In this document: positions 13,401 to 25,300 of the stretch, in pieces | Position numbering within the stretch: the first letter of the stretch is position 1 | How the letters are laid out: each line of letters starts with the position of its first letter | Origin: Allodiplogaster sudhausi | Lineage: Eukaryota > Nematoda > Chromadorea > Rhabditida > Diplogasteridae | Direction of reading: 5' to 3' | Length of the DNA: 64,000 bases | Assembly (NCBI GenBank): GCA_945643635.1 | Contig: CALZFC010000293.1 | Span: forward strand, 916,001-980,000 | Program-made: the position numbers and the translations under genes | The notes under the pieces: generated by a model | Seen by the model: the letters and a program-made list of their open reading frames with translations, nothing else | Told to the model about the DNA's origin: nothing | Databases searched by the model: none

Positions 13401-14323
13401 CATAGAAAAATGTTTTAATGAAATTTTGTTGGAAAGCTTTTATGATAAGAAAAACGTGCTGAATCGTATGAAGTAGTTTATTTTATGTCATAATAAGAAT
13501 TTAACTTCGTTTTCACGCATTCCTTGAATCCAACATATCCGAGTTGCCCCAATTTGAGCCTATTTGTAACCCCTTTAGGGTAGGACACACTAAACGAAAA
13601 GAATATATGTTATACAGTTTTTAATGCTCTACATTTTGAGATATAAAACCCAGGACTAAATGAGTATAAGGTATTCAACGGTGAAATTGAAATATTTAAA
13701 ATAATTTTTCGACATGAGAATAAAATATTTGACCAAATACATCAATAGAGTTTTTGATTAGAATTCAACCGGGATGCCAATAAAAAAAAGTAAATGGAAA
13801 AATGTTGATGTTAAAGAAAGTTATGGCGATGTACACTTTTTCCTTACTTTTGCTTACCCAGACAAGAAAAAAATTTTTATACCAAAATTGATCTACTAAT
13901 CTTCTTTACAATGCATATGTGAACCCCTAATTAAATTTTGCATAACTGAATCAGAAAATTTTGCGCCGGGGCAGGCCTCCATTGAGGGCTGCTTGATCAT
14001 TACAGAGAGGCTCTCTTAACTATTTACGCATACGTATCAGCTTATTCATTTTGACCCTTCTCTTCATACAACATCCTGTAGAAATGGCATGACTTCCAAA
14101 TGCGTTGGAACCCCGTGAACTACGGTGAGATTCGCCAGATTCGCGTGTCGCCCGACAAGGTCTGGCTGCCCGACATCGTCCTCTTCAACAAGTCAGACTA
14201 TGGACACCTCTTAATTCCTTCTTTCTTTACCCCACCCGGGGCTACTATAATGATGGAGCTTCAATGAGCATGAATCTTTTTAAATGTTTCTGACTAATGT
14301 AGTAACATCGCTCTGAATCACGT

Positions 14324-14408
<85 letters not shown>

Positions 14409-15614
14409 TTGTATTAGGCAAAAAGGCGCGAATTGAAGAATGAGTTTTTGCCATCTGTTAATGTATGTACCTTACTGTTTGCGTTTCTCGTCTTAAATGT
14501 TAGTATTGTCTTGATGATTTCCGGTTACTTCATGTTACTCCATTGCAATTTACATAAATTATGTCCTCAGCGCCGATGGCAACTACGAGGTGTCCTTCAT
14601 GTGCAACGTGGTCATCAACAACCTCGGCGACATGCTGTGGGTGCCGCCGGCCATCTACAAGAGCTCGTGCATCATTGGCAAGTCACGTCTTTCAGTTTCT
14701 TTATTTCCAAGAAAAATAAAAAATTTTTAAAATTGTATGAAACGGAGTAAATTATTTAAAATATATCGTTAAGACGTCGAGTTCTTCCCTTTCGACGAGC
14801 AGACTTGCCATCTCATCTTTGGCTCGTGGACGGTGAGCGACTTTTGATATGACACTCACTATCATTCCACTTTACGTACTGATCCCTCAATCTCTCTTTC
14901 ACTCTCTCCCCCTCTCTCTCTTTCTCTCTCTCTCTCAATCTCTCTCTCTCTCTCTGTCTTTCTCCCTCCCTCTCTCGCCCTCCCTCTCTCTCTCTATCTC
15001 TCCATCTTTCCCCTCTCTCTTTCTCTCTCTCGCTCTCTCTCTCTCTTCATCCCCTTGCAGTACAACGAGCAAGAGATCACGCTGGAGTTCGAGCAGGCCG
15101 AGTGGGTGGACCTTTCCGAGTACGCGCCCTCCTCCATCTGGGATGTCATCGATGCGCCCGCTTCGCTCGTCAACAAGCGGAGTCGCATCGAGTTCCAAGT
15201 GCGCATTCGGTGAGTAAATCTTATCTTTCTCTCCCCTCTCCTACCTCTTTCTCTTCCTCTTACTCTCTTTCTCTCTCTCTCTCCCTCTCCCAGTCTCTCT
15301 CCTCTCTCTCTCTCTCTCTCTCGCTCTTTCGTGCCTTCCCCATCCAATTCTCTCTCTCTCCTCTCCAGCCGCAAAACTCTCTTCTACACCGTTGTCCTCA
15401 TCATTCCGACAGTCTTGATGGCTCTGCTCAGCATGGCCGTCTTCTTCCTGCCAACCGACTCGGGTAGGGCAATAAATATCTCGTCATAAACAATCTGGGT
15501 GCTCTTACCCTGAAGCGACGCCTGAAAACTGATTCTTTTTCTTTCAAGGAATCCAAAACTCAATCTTTAATTAACGCGTTTTCTCTCAGACAGGGGCAAG
15601 ACAGCATGAGATTT

Positions 15615-15646
<32 letters not shown>

Positions 15647-17172
15647 GCCGATTATGTACAATGGTGGTCAAAAATTGTTTACATTGATTACGGTTAAGCT
15701 TAGAGGACAATTAAACTCAACTACTCTCCAAATATCTTGATTCTAAAAGGCGAGAAGATGACGCTGACAATCTCTGTGCTCCTCTCCATTGTCGTCTTCC
15801 TTCTGCTCGTCTCCAAGATCCTTCCACCAACGTCCTCCACCATTCCACTCATGGCCAAGTTTGAATCTCTTTCTTCTTGTCATATCCTTTGTTAAATAGC
15901 TTCACACTAAACATGCACTAGAATTACAACAACAAAAACAATGAATTTGATGAGAAAATCTATGCTTTGCTACGCTGCTTTAAAGGAGCACGAAACTCTA
16001 CAGAACTCAATTAGACTTTACCTAACATCTCTGCAGTCTCGTCTCTCTGTATCACATGCAATCTCTCTCTTGGGTCAAGCAAAGGGCGGGAATTCAAAAG
16101 TGAGTTTTTTTTTGCCTACTCCATCAAAGATATCTGCTGCTGACGTTCGTGCTGAACGTGATCACAATCCTCGTGACCGTCATCATCATCAACGTCTACT
16201 TCCGCGGCCCGACCACTCATCGCATGCCGCACTGGGTGCGCGTCGCTTTTCTGCAGGCAAGGCAGCATTACATTTATCATCATTATATTATGTTGAACTT
16301 GTGTGATTGAAGACAGACATCATATTGTTGTGTGCAGATTATGCCCCGTCTCATGTGCATGCGACGGCCCAAGGCGAGCCACATTCGAGACTTGCACACG
16401 CCGAAGAAGGTTCAATCTATCCCTGAAGGGGGAGTCTACTCGAGATATGCTAAACCAACCGTTGTAAATTAGAATTACTTTGTAAATGTTAACTGAAATT
16501 TGCTATTCTTTAGGACACTGGCGTCACGGCGCTTCCTGGCCTCGGCAACTTTGCCTTCAACGCAGGAGGCCATCATCCATTCTGCCCGAGCGCAGAGGAG
16601 CATAAGTCAGTTTGCGGGCTGATAGATTGATAAACTATTATTTTTAACAGCGGTTATCAAAAAAAAACCAACATACAATGGCCTTTTCCTGACCTATCCA
16701 CGACCTCCTCTCTTGCAGAGGCCCGGTCGGCCGCTTGCACGCGCACCACCACCGCCGCGGTCAAGAGGACTCGTCGTCGCCGCCCCTCCGCGACCCGGCC
16801 ACCTCAATGTACTATCCACTCTCGCCTCAGGCACTCCAGGCCATCGATGCCATCGAGTACATCACGGACCATCTCAAGAAGGACGAAGAGTACAAGATGG
16901 TATCAGACAAGTATTCATTTATTCATTCTATTGAGAATATATAATATAATCCATTTTTCTGAGCAAAGAGTTTAAAACGGTTTGACGGCAGACCTATTTA
17001 TTTAGCTTTTTATTCTTTAAAAAAAAAATTTAAACAGTCATTGCATTGTAGTACCGGGACGACTGGAAATACGTTGCAATGATCATCGACCGATTGCTCT
17101 TGTATGTCTTCTTTGGCATTACGGCAGGGGGCACCGTCGGCATTCTACTCTCTGCGCCTTATGTCTTCCAGA

Positions 17173-17216
<44 letters not shown>

Positions 17217-17252
17217 GCTAGAAGGTGGCAGACGCAGAGAGTGGAGAGTTAG
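10481..17252 (+). CDS. Nicotinic acetylcholine receptor subunit, non-alpha (UNC-29/ACR-2-like)
   Basis: Cys-loop ligand-gated cation channel subunit of the plasma membrane. Exons: 10481-10526, 10656-10731, 10923-10986, 11142-11186, 14082-14191, 14571-14677, 14774-14832, 15061-15209, 15369-15463, 15750-15858, 16130-16256, 16338-16409, 16514-16605, 16719-16899, 17052-17252; 510 aa, all phases consistent. A Leu-rich signal peptide is followed by the ligand-binding domain with WxPDIVLFN, a Cys-loop (C147-x13-C161), then TM1-TM3 (ending [13 protein letters not shown]), a cytoplasmic loop and TM4 (about residues 448-478). Loop C lacks vicinal cysteines, so the subunit is non-alpha. Introns after 14677 and 16256 must use GC donors. 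The C-terminus runs into a GA microsatellite (SKRERE...) before a TAG; alternatively CAGA|gtaaga could be a donor to an unseen exon. A ttacag lies just before the ATG. Confidence 0.93.
11422..13809. mobile_element. Palindromic (foldback) element, 2.4 kb, inside receptor intron 4
   Basis: Two inverted arms of about 1.16 kb (11422-12583 and 12644-13809) flank a 60-nt spacer. By eye they differ at only a handful of positions, so the copy looks young or is kept alike by gene conversion. The ends read ATCAACATTTTTCCATTTAC. I see no clear target-site duplication and no transposase. Each arm contains a tRNA-like stretch with a GGTTCGAAGCC B-box (about 12180-12245 on minus, 12985-13050 on plus). The ORFs found in both arms in mirror image show no protein-like composition and are read as non-coding. 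Confidence 0.8.
14325..14405. repeat. (TC)n microsatellite in receptor intron
   Basis: About 80 bp of nearly pure TC on the coding strand, inside the intron between exons 5 and 6. Similar TC tracts fill the next introns at about 14889-15050 and 15215-15368, the latter two running almost into the acceptor. Confidence 0.9.
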
Positions 17253-17973
17253 AGCGAGAGACAGAAAATGCTGAGAGATTAGAAAGAGAGAGACTTTAAA
17301 AACATCGTTCAGCTGTCGACCAGCGAGCGGAGCTACTCCGTCTGATAGATTTGTACAAGGCAGGAGGACGGCAGAACTAAGAAAAAATTAACTTTATACT
17401 AACTTTTCGCGTTTGAGGCTTGTTATTACCGGGTATTAGAACAATTGCTCACTCAACAAAATGCTCATTGTTCAGTGGCATCGTGAAATGCTCTGATCTG
17501 TATTAGTTAGTTTAGTTTGAACTATTCAGAACACGACGAAACAAAATAAATATTTTATCGAAAAAAAAGTCTTAAAAAGCGATTGAGGTTGTTATACAAA
17601 TTGGCTATAAATAAAGCAGCAGCGAGGGTAAACTTGAGTAATATTCTCCCCGTAGAGGCCAAGTCGCGATCACAGAACAAATAGACTGTAAGTAGTGAAC
17701 TCGAAGAGAGGATAGAGTTTACAATTTTTCATAGCAGTAAAAACACGTGATAGAAATGAAAGACCTCTGCATATAAATGCTAAGGAATCTTTCTTGTGGC
17801 TAAAATTAATTTATTAAAAATAATACCATGACTGGAGGCTTTAAAGAACAAAAGAGAAGAGAGATTCTGTTGATTGGATGGCCAAGGGGGTTATCATGGC
17901 CTATTGGTAACGAGGCGGATGCGTCGAGTATTTGGTCCCGGGTTCGAATCATCTCCCGCACCAAAGAATGCCC
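17253..17973. other. Receptor-amidase convergent intergenic segment, duplicated at 29201-29934
   Basis: Sequence between the receptor stop and the amidase copy A stop. It is nearly colinear with 29201-29934, so it belongs to the duplicated block. It should hold both 3' UTRs. Apart from the tRNA-like sequence at its end, nothing is recognised. Confidence 0.7.
17880..17968 (+). repeat. tRNA-like sequence in the amidase A 3' flank
   Basis: ATGGCCTATTGGTAACG (A-box-like) and GGGTTCGAATC (B-box) are spaced as in a tRNA, on the strand opposite the amidase and ending about 10 bp from its stop codon. The T-stem does not pair cleanly. A diverged duplicate lies at 29853-29930. Probably a tRNA-derived repeat. 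Confidence 0.45.
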
Positions 17974-20900
17974 CTAGAAGACAGACTGCTGCCAGCCACC
18001 GAAGCCCTCTTCCAAATCTTTGGCGATTGCAATCAAGTTACGATCAGAATTCGGTGCTCCAACCACCTGAAAGTAGGTATTTTTCCATTAAAAAGAGCAT
18101 TTTGTGGCAGTCATGGACGACAAAAAACAATCGGCTAGTCTGAATTTAAAAAAGCGCACTATGAAATTTTATTAAATTGTTAGGAAATCTTTGATACTCA
18201 ACGACGGATGACGTCAATTTGATAAGATGATGACTGGGATCATAACTGTTAAATATAACGCTTGAATCCCTTGAGAAATCTCTCAATCGCAACGTACAAT
18301 CTTCTTGTTTGCACACAGTAAAGCCATCCGTACCTGTACACCGAGGGGAAGCCCGTTGCCGCCGAGTCCCATCGGGCACTGCACGACTGGCAAGGCGACG
18401 GCGTTGAAGATGCCAGTGAAGGCAAAGTTGAGTGGAGTGAAGATGGGCTGGAAATGTGCACAAAGATTAAAGAAGCTCAAAAATTCACTTTTGAATACCC
18501 ACTTTTTGCCTGAATTTCTGGAGGGAAAAATATTAATTAGAGAGATAGAGTATGTTCTTAAAAAATTAATTACAGTGTAAGTTTCGCCAAAATGGCACTT
18601 GCTTACGAATTGTCCCGAAAAGAGCGCAACAAATATCTCAAGGCAGACAAGTGCTCATAAAGGGCTGAATATATTTTTTAGAAGCCTCATGATCAAAGAG
18701 AGGAGACCTGATTGTGGAAGGGCGCAGTGTGGGCAAAGGAAGGGAAGAGAAGGACGCCGTCCTCGCCGAGGAGGTCGCTGATCTCTCGCTGCAGCCGCTC
18801 GCGCATCTTCTTCAGCTGTAAGTGATGCTTTTATTTATTTATTTACTATTATTACGTTTCAATAAAAATCAAAGAACTGTTTTGGACAAAATAATCTTTA
18901 AATGAGATATTCTCGTAACGTTTTTGATATAAAAAAAAATTTTCCTAATGAAATTTTTTTACCAAAACCAAGCCGGGCTGTTAAGAAAACCAATTAAACA
19001 CCTTACAAATGACAGTGACAAAATGAAAGATGATATATGTATAAACAGGCACCTGGGCATATTGCAAGTCGCTCAACTTGGGCGCTGCGTCGACGAGAGC
19101 GACGAGCAGAGCGGGGAAGGTGTGTGGGCTCTGGCCGATCAGCCACTTACCCGCCTCCTTCGCGATATTGATGCCATCCTGGGAGAGGGAGAGAGAGAGA
19201 GAGAGAGACGAGAGAGAAAATGTAGATTAAAAAATGATATGGTATTCCATTTTTTCTAGCCTCCGCCCGCCCCGCGGTCCTCAAAGAAGGAGACAACAGA
19301 AGCGGATGGGAAGAAGCCATCGATTGCTCAGGTGAATCTATCAATTAAGGGACATTGTGAGGGGAGACAGGATAGAGAAAGTGGAACGAGAGAGAGAGGG
19401 AGAGAGAGAGAGAGAAAGAGGAGAGAGAGAGAGAGGAAAGAAAGAGAGAGAGAATGACTAAAATGGAAAATAATTGATGAGATCGTTAGAAGAGCTTCAG
19501 ATGCAGATTAGACTAGAAAGGACAGGTATAATGTGGTAGGTAATGACGAATCCAAGGCAATGTTTTTATCCCACATACATACATATCGTTCATACATGTA
19601 CCGTTGTTGCAACTTTTTCGCAGGAGAATGTACTAGAATTGGAGAATGAGAGCGAGAAAGAGAGATAGAGAGAGAGAGAGAACTAGAGAGGAGAGCAAGA
19701 GAGGTGAAACTTCCAGCCAACCGTGGCGTCGGAGAGCAGCTCATGGAACTTGGGCGCGCCCTCGACATGCATGGCGCCAACGAAGAGTTCAATGGCGCGG
19801 TGCAAGAGTGGCAAGTCGATGCGGACGGCAGCCAAGTCGTACTTCAGCTCGAGATATCGAACGGACTAGGGAGAATCAGAGATAAGGCAACGCCCACCCG
19901 CCAGTAACTCAAGTTAGGCCACGCCCACCCGTCCACAATCATATAAATGGTGAAAAGTGCAAAGAACCCGTCTGAGCGTCTTGGTCATGGCTCCCGAGGC
20001 AGCCTCCACAAGTGGCGTGTTGATCCCGTCCATGTAGAAGACGCGCAGCTGCTTCATCTTGGTCGGCTCGTCGATCCGCAGCTCGTCCACTACACGCTGC
20101 CCGCCGAGCACCTGAATTAATCAAAATGCTAGACAAATGAATTCCCCGGATGGCTCCTTTAAGATGATACCATACTACACCGAAACGAATCTATCATAAA
20201 AACTCAACCGTCCCCGATCATCCATTGCAGAGACTTAATAATCTGAGAACAAACGTGGACGGGTGGGCGTGGCTTATACCTTGTACATGAGCGTGAGATC
20301 ATTGGCATAGCGGCAGATCGGCCCGATGCGGAGCATCTGCTTGCGATAGCCGACTGCCTCTGGGTGGTGGCCCTCGAGCGGGATTACGCCTTAACAAGAA
20401 CAATCATGTTAGGCCACGCCCACCCGTCCACAGTTCAATACATGCAGTATTGTCTTAGCTTCTAATCTCTAAATTCGTAAAAAAAAACCACCGATTAAAA
20501 ACGGTACCTGGAGTGGGCTTGAGCCCGAAGACGCCGTTGAAGAAGGCGGGCATGCGTATGCTGCCGCCAATGTCAGAGCCAACGCCAATCTGAATCGCTA
20601 CTCACTGGAACTCGAACCCGGACCTTCCGCGTCGTATCCGCTCGCCACTTGCCACTCGACTAACATCGCACCCTGCACAAACTCACCAACGAGCCGGCCG
20701 CCGCAATGAGCGCAGCCTCGCCGCCGGATGAGCCTTCAGCGATGCGTCTGCTGTCATAGGGGTTGCGCGTCCTTCCGAACAGCGTGTTCGACGACTCCCA
20801 CCACATGCAAACCTGGAATATTTATTTATTTTTTGCTTTGAAATTCAAAATCAAATTATGTAAATATGTTTTTTTCAGTTCTGGCAATTGATTTATATAG

Positions 20901-21060
20901 TTTTCTATGTATTCTTTTTAGTAATTATGATATCATATTATTATTCTCCAGCAAAAAAAAATAAACAAGTAAATTATAGCACAAAAACATTCCGGCAATT
21001 CCGTACCTCGGGCACATTCGTGACTACCAAGCAAATGGCGCCTGCTGCCAGCTCATTAAG
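17974..21060 (-). pseudogene. FAAH2-like amidase, copy A, 5'-truncated
   Basis: Amidase-signature serine hydrolase related to fatty-acid amide hydrolase 2. Exons: 21060-21007, 20812-20687, 20589-20508, 20389-20280, 20111-19968, 19847-19722, 19178-19053, 18815-18708, 18447-18334, 18066-17974. These keep phase (361 codons with stop) and match copy B exon for exon, ending GGWQQSVF. Homology to copy B stops near 21050, so the N-terminal membrane segment and the exon with the catalytic lysine are absent. The signature loop reads AEGSSGGE, with Glu where copy B has Gly. No start codon or promoter is evident, and a CoA-transferase-like exon lies 19 bp upstream. The intact splice sites leave open expression as a partial transcript, but hydrolase activity is unlikely. 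Confidence 0.8.
20590..20686 (-). repeat. 97-bp amidase intron consisting of a tRNA-like sequence
   Basis: Between gtgagt and the acceptor ttcag, nearly the whole intron is tRNA-like. It has a TAGTCGAGTGG A-box (20652-20662) and a GGGTTCGAGTTCC B-box (about 20606-20621), both on the gene's sense strand. The same intron is conserved in copy B at 32192-32288, so it predates the duplication. Confidence 0.55.
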
Positions 21061-21079
21061 CTGTGATCAACATCGTGAC

Positions 21080-21156
21080 CTTCTTGGCGTGCCGATGCAG
21101 CGCTTCGAGTAGCGGTGTCGGAGTAGACGCCTGACCGTGCGAGAAGATGTTCTGGC
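21080..21156 (-). pseudogene. Isolated exon of a CoA-transferase/acetyl-CoA hydrolase-like gene
   Basis: A 77-bp open segment between the acceptor ttttaag and the donor AAG|gtcacg encodes GQNIFSHGQASTPTPLLEAL followed by HRHAKK. This resembles the N-terminal glycine/ATPTPLL motif of 4-hydroxybutyrate CoA-transferase/acetyl-CoA hydrolase family enzymes, recognised by motif only. It enters in phase 1 and leaves in phase 0. No other exon of such a gene is seen nearby. Only 19 bp separate it from the first amidase A exon, too short for an intron, and read-through meets a stop. It looks like a captured or left-behind exon at a rearrangement breakpoint. Confidence 0.55.
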
Positions 21157-21253
21157 CTTAAAATGGCGTGATGAGATAATTCTCACATTCTGCAAATTAA
21201 TTTCTGCGACTTTGAAACATTGCCAATTCAGAAATAATCAAGTAGTTCCCCCT

Positions 21254-21719
21254 TAAAGGATCAGGCCCACGAATGAAAAAAAAATTGGTGTTTGAAAAAA
21301 ACCAACCCTTAAAAAATTCTTACAGTATTCGGGAGGGTGGAAATTTTTGGAACGTTGTGACTGTGTTGGATGTGTTCGAAATGGCAGCACAGCGCTTCCA
21401 TTCGTTTTTATGTCTCTCTCTCTCCCTCTCTTCTACACTCTTTCTCTCAAAATGAACAATCGATGACATTCATATCATCCCGTGCCCCCTTTCTCTGCCA
21501 CGCTTCACATGGGGAGGGAGAGTGGCTTAGCCATGATCATGAGCTCGAAGAACGATCGCGGGCGGAAAATGCACCGTAATCCCGATCAAAAACTGTTAAT
21601 ATTTAACAAGCTAAACATTGTTTTGAAACGGGACCACTTCTAATGGATGTTTCTGGCCGATATTCATCGAATGAGAACATTAAACGAGAAGTTGTATATT
21701 CGCCGGAGAGGTCCTTTAA
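21254..21719. mobile_element. MITE with TTAA ends (piggyBac-like), copy 1
   Basis: Both ends start TTAAAGGA (the right end on the complement) and the inner sequence is shared with 27085-27473. The right terminal repeat reads ATTCGCCGGAGAGGTCC in both. This copy has a diverged left end and an extra internal piece including a TC run. A TTAA target suggests a piggyBac-type non-autonomous element. No transposase is present. Confidence 0.55.
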
Positions 21720-22338
21720 TCAATTTGCGTTTGTTTTTTCCCGAACCATTAGACAATAATGATTGTAAATAGCAAATATCTTCAAGCCGTTAGTACACAA
21801 ATAAAGTTATCCAAGAGGGCGCAACGCAATTTGAGGCGAGAGAGAAAGTGATGCGGAAGAGAAGGGGAAATGAGCTGCGTAAACGAGGCGACTTTGCCTC
21901 TCTTACGAACATTTTGACGCTAACCATCTGGAGATCTTTCACCATCTGTATACCTCTCTCGCTATCTCTTCCTTTCTCTCATCCTCTCTCTCTCTCTCAC
22001 ACACTCTCTCTCTTAGAATTAAGCATTACATAATCACTTTGTCAATTTCACAAGAATAATTAAAAGTTATCAAGCTATCGAGGAGATAAAAAGGCGAGAG
22101 AGGAAACAGGCCCAAGCCGAACTCAAACCACTTTCGAAATAATAAATGTCCGTCATACCGTATAATAGAACTCGTTTCAATAAACTAATAGCAGTCCTCT
22201 CGTATGCTTGTTATCATTTTTTAATATTCATATAAATCACCCATCGAAGAGCAATTCTTTCCAGGCAACTTCAAACTCCTTCTTTTTCTTCCTTTATTCG
22301 TATTTGCGCAGGGTTGGAGGAAGGACGTTCTCTCCTAG
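21720..22338. other. Gene-free segment between the MITE and the unrecognised gene
   Basis: AT-rich sequence with short TC runs at about 21960-22015. I see no exon here. It should include the 3' flank of the minus-strand gene ending near 22339. Confidence 0.5.
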
Positions 22339-25300
22339 AGGTCGTCGAAGGAGTAGGACGTCTCGTTATTCGTGGAGCAACTGCAAGGAATGAAAGCTGG
22401 TAACAGATAAGTCGTCAGCCAAGGATTAGCCAGACATTCTACAACATGGAAAAGAGAGATCGATTCTCTGACATGAATTGGCGAGCGAGCGCGACGACGG
22501 AAGAGGCGGCCGGGTTGCTGCCGAACTTCTCCACCACCTTCTACGCCCAGGCGGGGAAGCGGCTGAAGTAGGCGGAGATCGTGGTGTGCACGGAAGGCAG
22601 TAGGCGGCGATGGAAGAGGGGACGAGCCAGGTCAGACCGAGTCGCCATCGAGATCAGCCAGCCGAGCATTCCTGAACAGGCTGACTTCCAGTAAGAATTG
22701 GCACTGGAACTTATGCCGTACCCCAGCTAAGGAAGATCTCCATTGATCCTTTCAAGTCCAGGCTGTGCGCGCGCGACAGAAGATTGAAGAAGATCTTGGC
22801 GCAGTGACGTTGGAGCAGCATGTCCATTTTGAGTTCCGGGTCGAATGCGATGCAGTGAAGAGAGCGAAGGAGTCCAGTTAGCTCAATTGGCCGAATTCGA
22901 TACTTCGATACAAATTAGCAGTTTGTGTCTCCAGAATATATGTATATGTACACATGTTAAGTACTTGTTTTTTTTTGTTCCACAAAGCCCCCTTGTTGTT
23001 TATAATTTCAGATGCCTAAACAAGGCATGAACAGTCTGGAACTTACTTAAAGGAGATCTCTGCTGTGAGGAAAATAGGAGTATTTTCTACTTTGAATTAG
23101 CGAATATTTATATTCGCGCCATTTTCAAAAAAAATTGATAAGGCTACGCCGTGGCCGACATGCCCATTAAGCTGCTGCGCGTAAATCGCATACATATGGT
23201 GCGCGCAACCAACATTGGCCGGGTTTTGCTTAACACGTAGGCTGACTTGTCCGTGGTTCAAACCACAAGTTTCTGTGGAGAGAGGCGAGGAGCAGTAGCA
23301 CTATTTCTGTGGATTCTCTACACCGTACTTTTTAACAATCTGTCAAGGAATTCGTGTTAGGAGTTTTTCCCTTATGGTCTCCTTTAACTTTGTTTTATTT
23401 AGCATACATAGCATACTGGACTTTCTTACCTTCGAAAAGAGCTGGCAATCGCCGTACTGCGCAAGCGAAGCGACGAGATCAAGACACTCATGAGCATCAC
23501 TCTAAACATATATTTTTTAATACAAAAAATCCAGCGAATGACGATAATACTTGCTTGCTAATCAGCTGCTTAAAATAACAAAGAGGAGACTGAAAGATAC
23601 CGTAGGCTGCGCGGCGCGAACATGCATTAAGCGATGCTCTATGGCCTCCAAGAGGGGCGTCGTCCACCACCACCGAAAGTGAGCACGAGTCCACCCAGTT
23701 TCAAGCGATTTCTGCACACTCGAAGCAATGCAGCTTAAAAGGTATTCTTATCATCAACCATATGTATGTATGTACATATGCATATTTGTGAACTTGAGTA
23801 GAACTTTCAATGCGAGTACTCATAGAACAACTATGAATTCGGAAAGACCGACCCTGAGAAAGTGTTGTCCGGCCTCTTAATGCCATCGACAACCCATAGC
23901 ATCATTTCGTGATCAGTCGCCATCTCCTCGTAGAGAGCACGAAAGAAGACGACCTCAAGCACAACGCGCACTCAGATCCTCTTTCAGATGAGCCTTTCAT
24001 TACGGTTTTGCTTGAAACAAAATGAATCCAATTCCTGGTAGATAGACAATGCAAAATGTTCTGACAGAGGGAGCAGACGTGTCGCCAAGGTCAACCATCC
24101 ATGTCCCCCAAAAGAATACTTCTGGAACCAAGTCGAAAGCGTCGAAGCGGAGAAAGGCATGTCTTACATGAATCTTTCTGAGAGTCTTCCTCTCCACTCG
24201 ACATGTCTTCCAGATGATAAGGAAAATTGCTTCGCTGGCAAACATTTCTGATTCACCTCAATTGCATTCCACGGCGCAGTGCCGTCCCTTGCGCAATAGA
24301 AGTCGTAGTTCATCTTCATAAGAAGGAGAGCGCCGTCGAGCAAATCAGTGTCATTGAATGGCTCCTCCGTCTGTTCAAAGCGCGCGCGCATCACTGGGCC
24401 GAGGTCGTGGAGGAGAGTCATCTGGAGTGCACGCCAATTATAGCTTAATAGCATTTGATGTCATAATTAACAACTACCGTTTTGGCTTGACAATCTGAGC
24501 ATCTTGCAGCCTGCTCAGCGATGATCGTACGGGCCACGTCTGCCATCCAAGGAGAGCCCTCTGCTCCATCGCACACTGGGAACGTCGCCAGCAATTCGTA
24601 CATCTTGTCCTGTTCAGGAATCGAGAACACTTTGCATTATCAATTACATATCATTATCGCTCCATCCTTTTCTTTCCACTTCTCCCTATATATATTATAT
24701 ACTCATTTTTTTTCTCTCCCGACTAACATGCTCCTCATGACTACTGTCATGAATGACATGATGCTCGCGTGAGAAAGCATCGATAATTGACTCACGATCC
24801 GCCAGCGGATGCTCATCAGAGAAGGCCACTCGCACCATTCCAGTGAACTGATAATAATGAGTGGAATACCGATTTCGAAATTTAATTTTGAAGCTCATAA
24901 GTAAGATATTCTCACCACTTCCGGTGATCCAAACACCTCCCATTGTCCGTTGCGGCGAAGGAAGAGGGCGGCTTCTCTCTCGAGTTTAGGAGTGAAGATT
25001 CTGGCAATGAGCAGGAGAATAACGTAGATCAAATAATTAGAGAATATCGGGAAATGTTGAGGCAAAATCTGAAGAGGTAAAGGCTCCAGCCTAACGTCAA
25101 CCATTTCACGTTTATCCACAGAAAACCGAGACCATGAACTACTGGGTCTTCTTCTCAACGATACCTTTTCTCGGAGAACTTAGCTGCCAGGTGGAGAACG
25201 CAAATGTGGAAGCGTGTCTTTTGTTCCTCGTCCAGAGATTCGCGCGCTTCTTCATCATTAACAATTTCTTCGAAGAGAGCACGTGTGAAGGCCTCCTTAA

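Noticed and set aside
17880..20686. Functional tRNA genes
   Set aside because: A- and B-boxes are present, but acceptor and T-stems do not pair cleanly by eye; called tRNA-like only.
21061..21079. A 19-bp intron joining the CoA-transferase exon to the amidase
   Set aside because: Too short for known spliceosomal introns, and read-through meets a stop.
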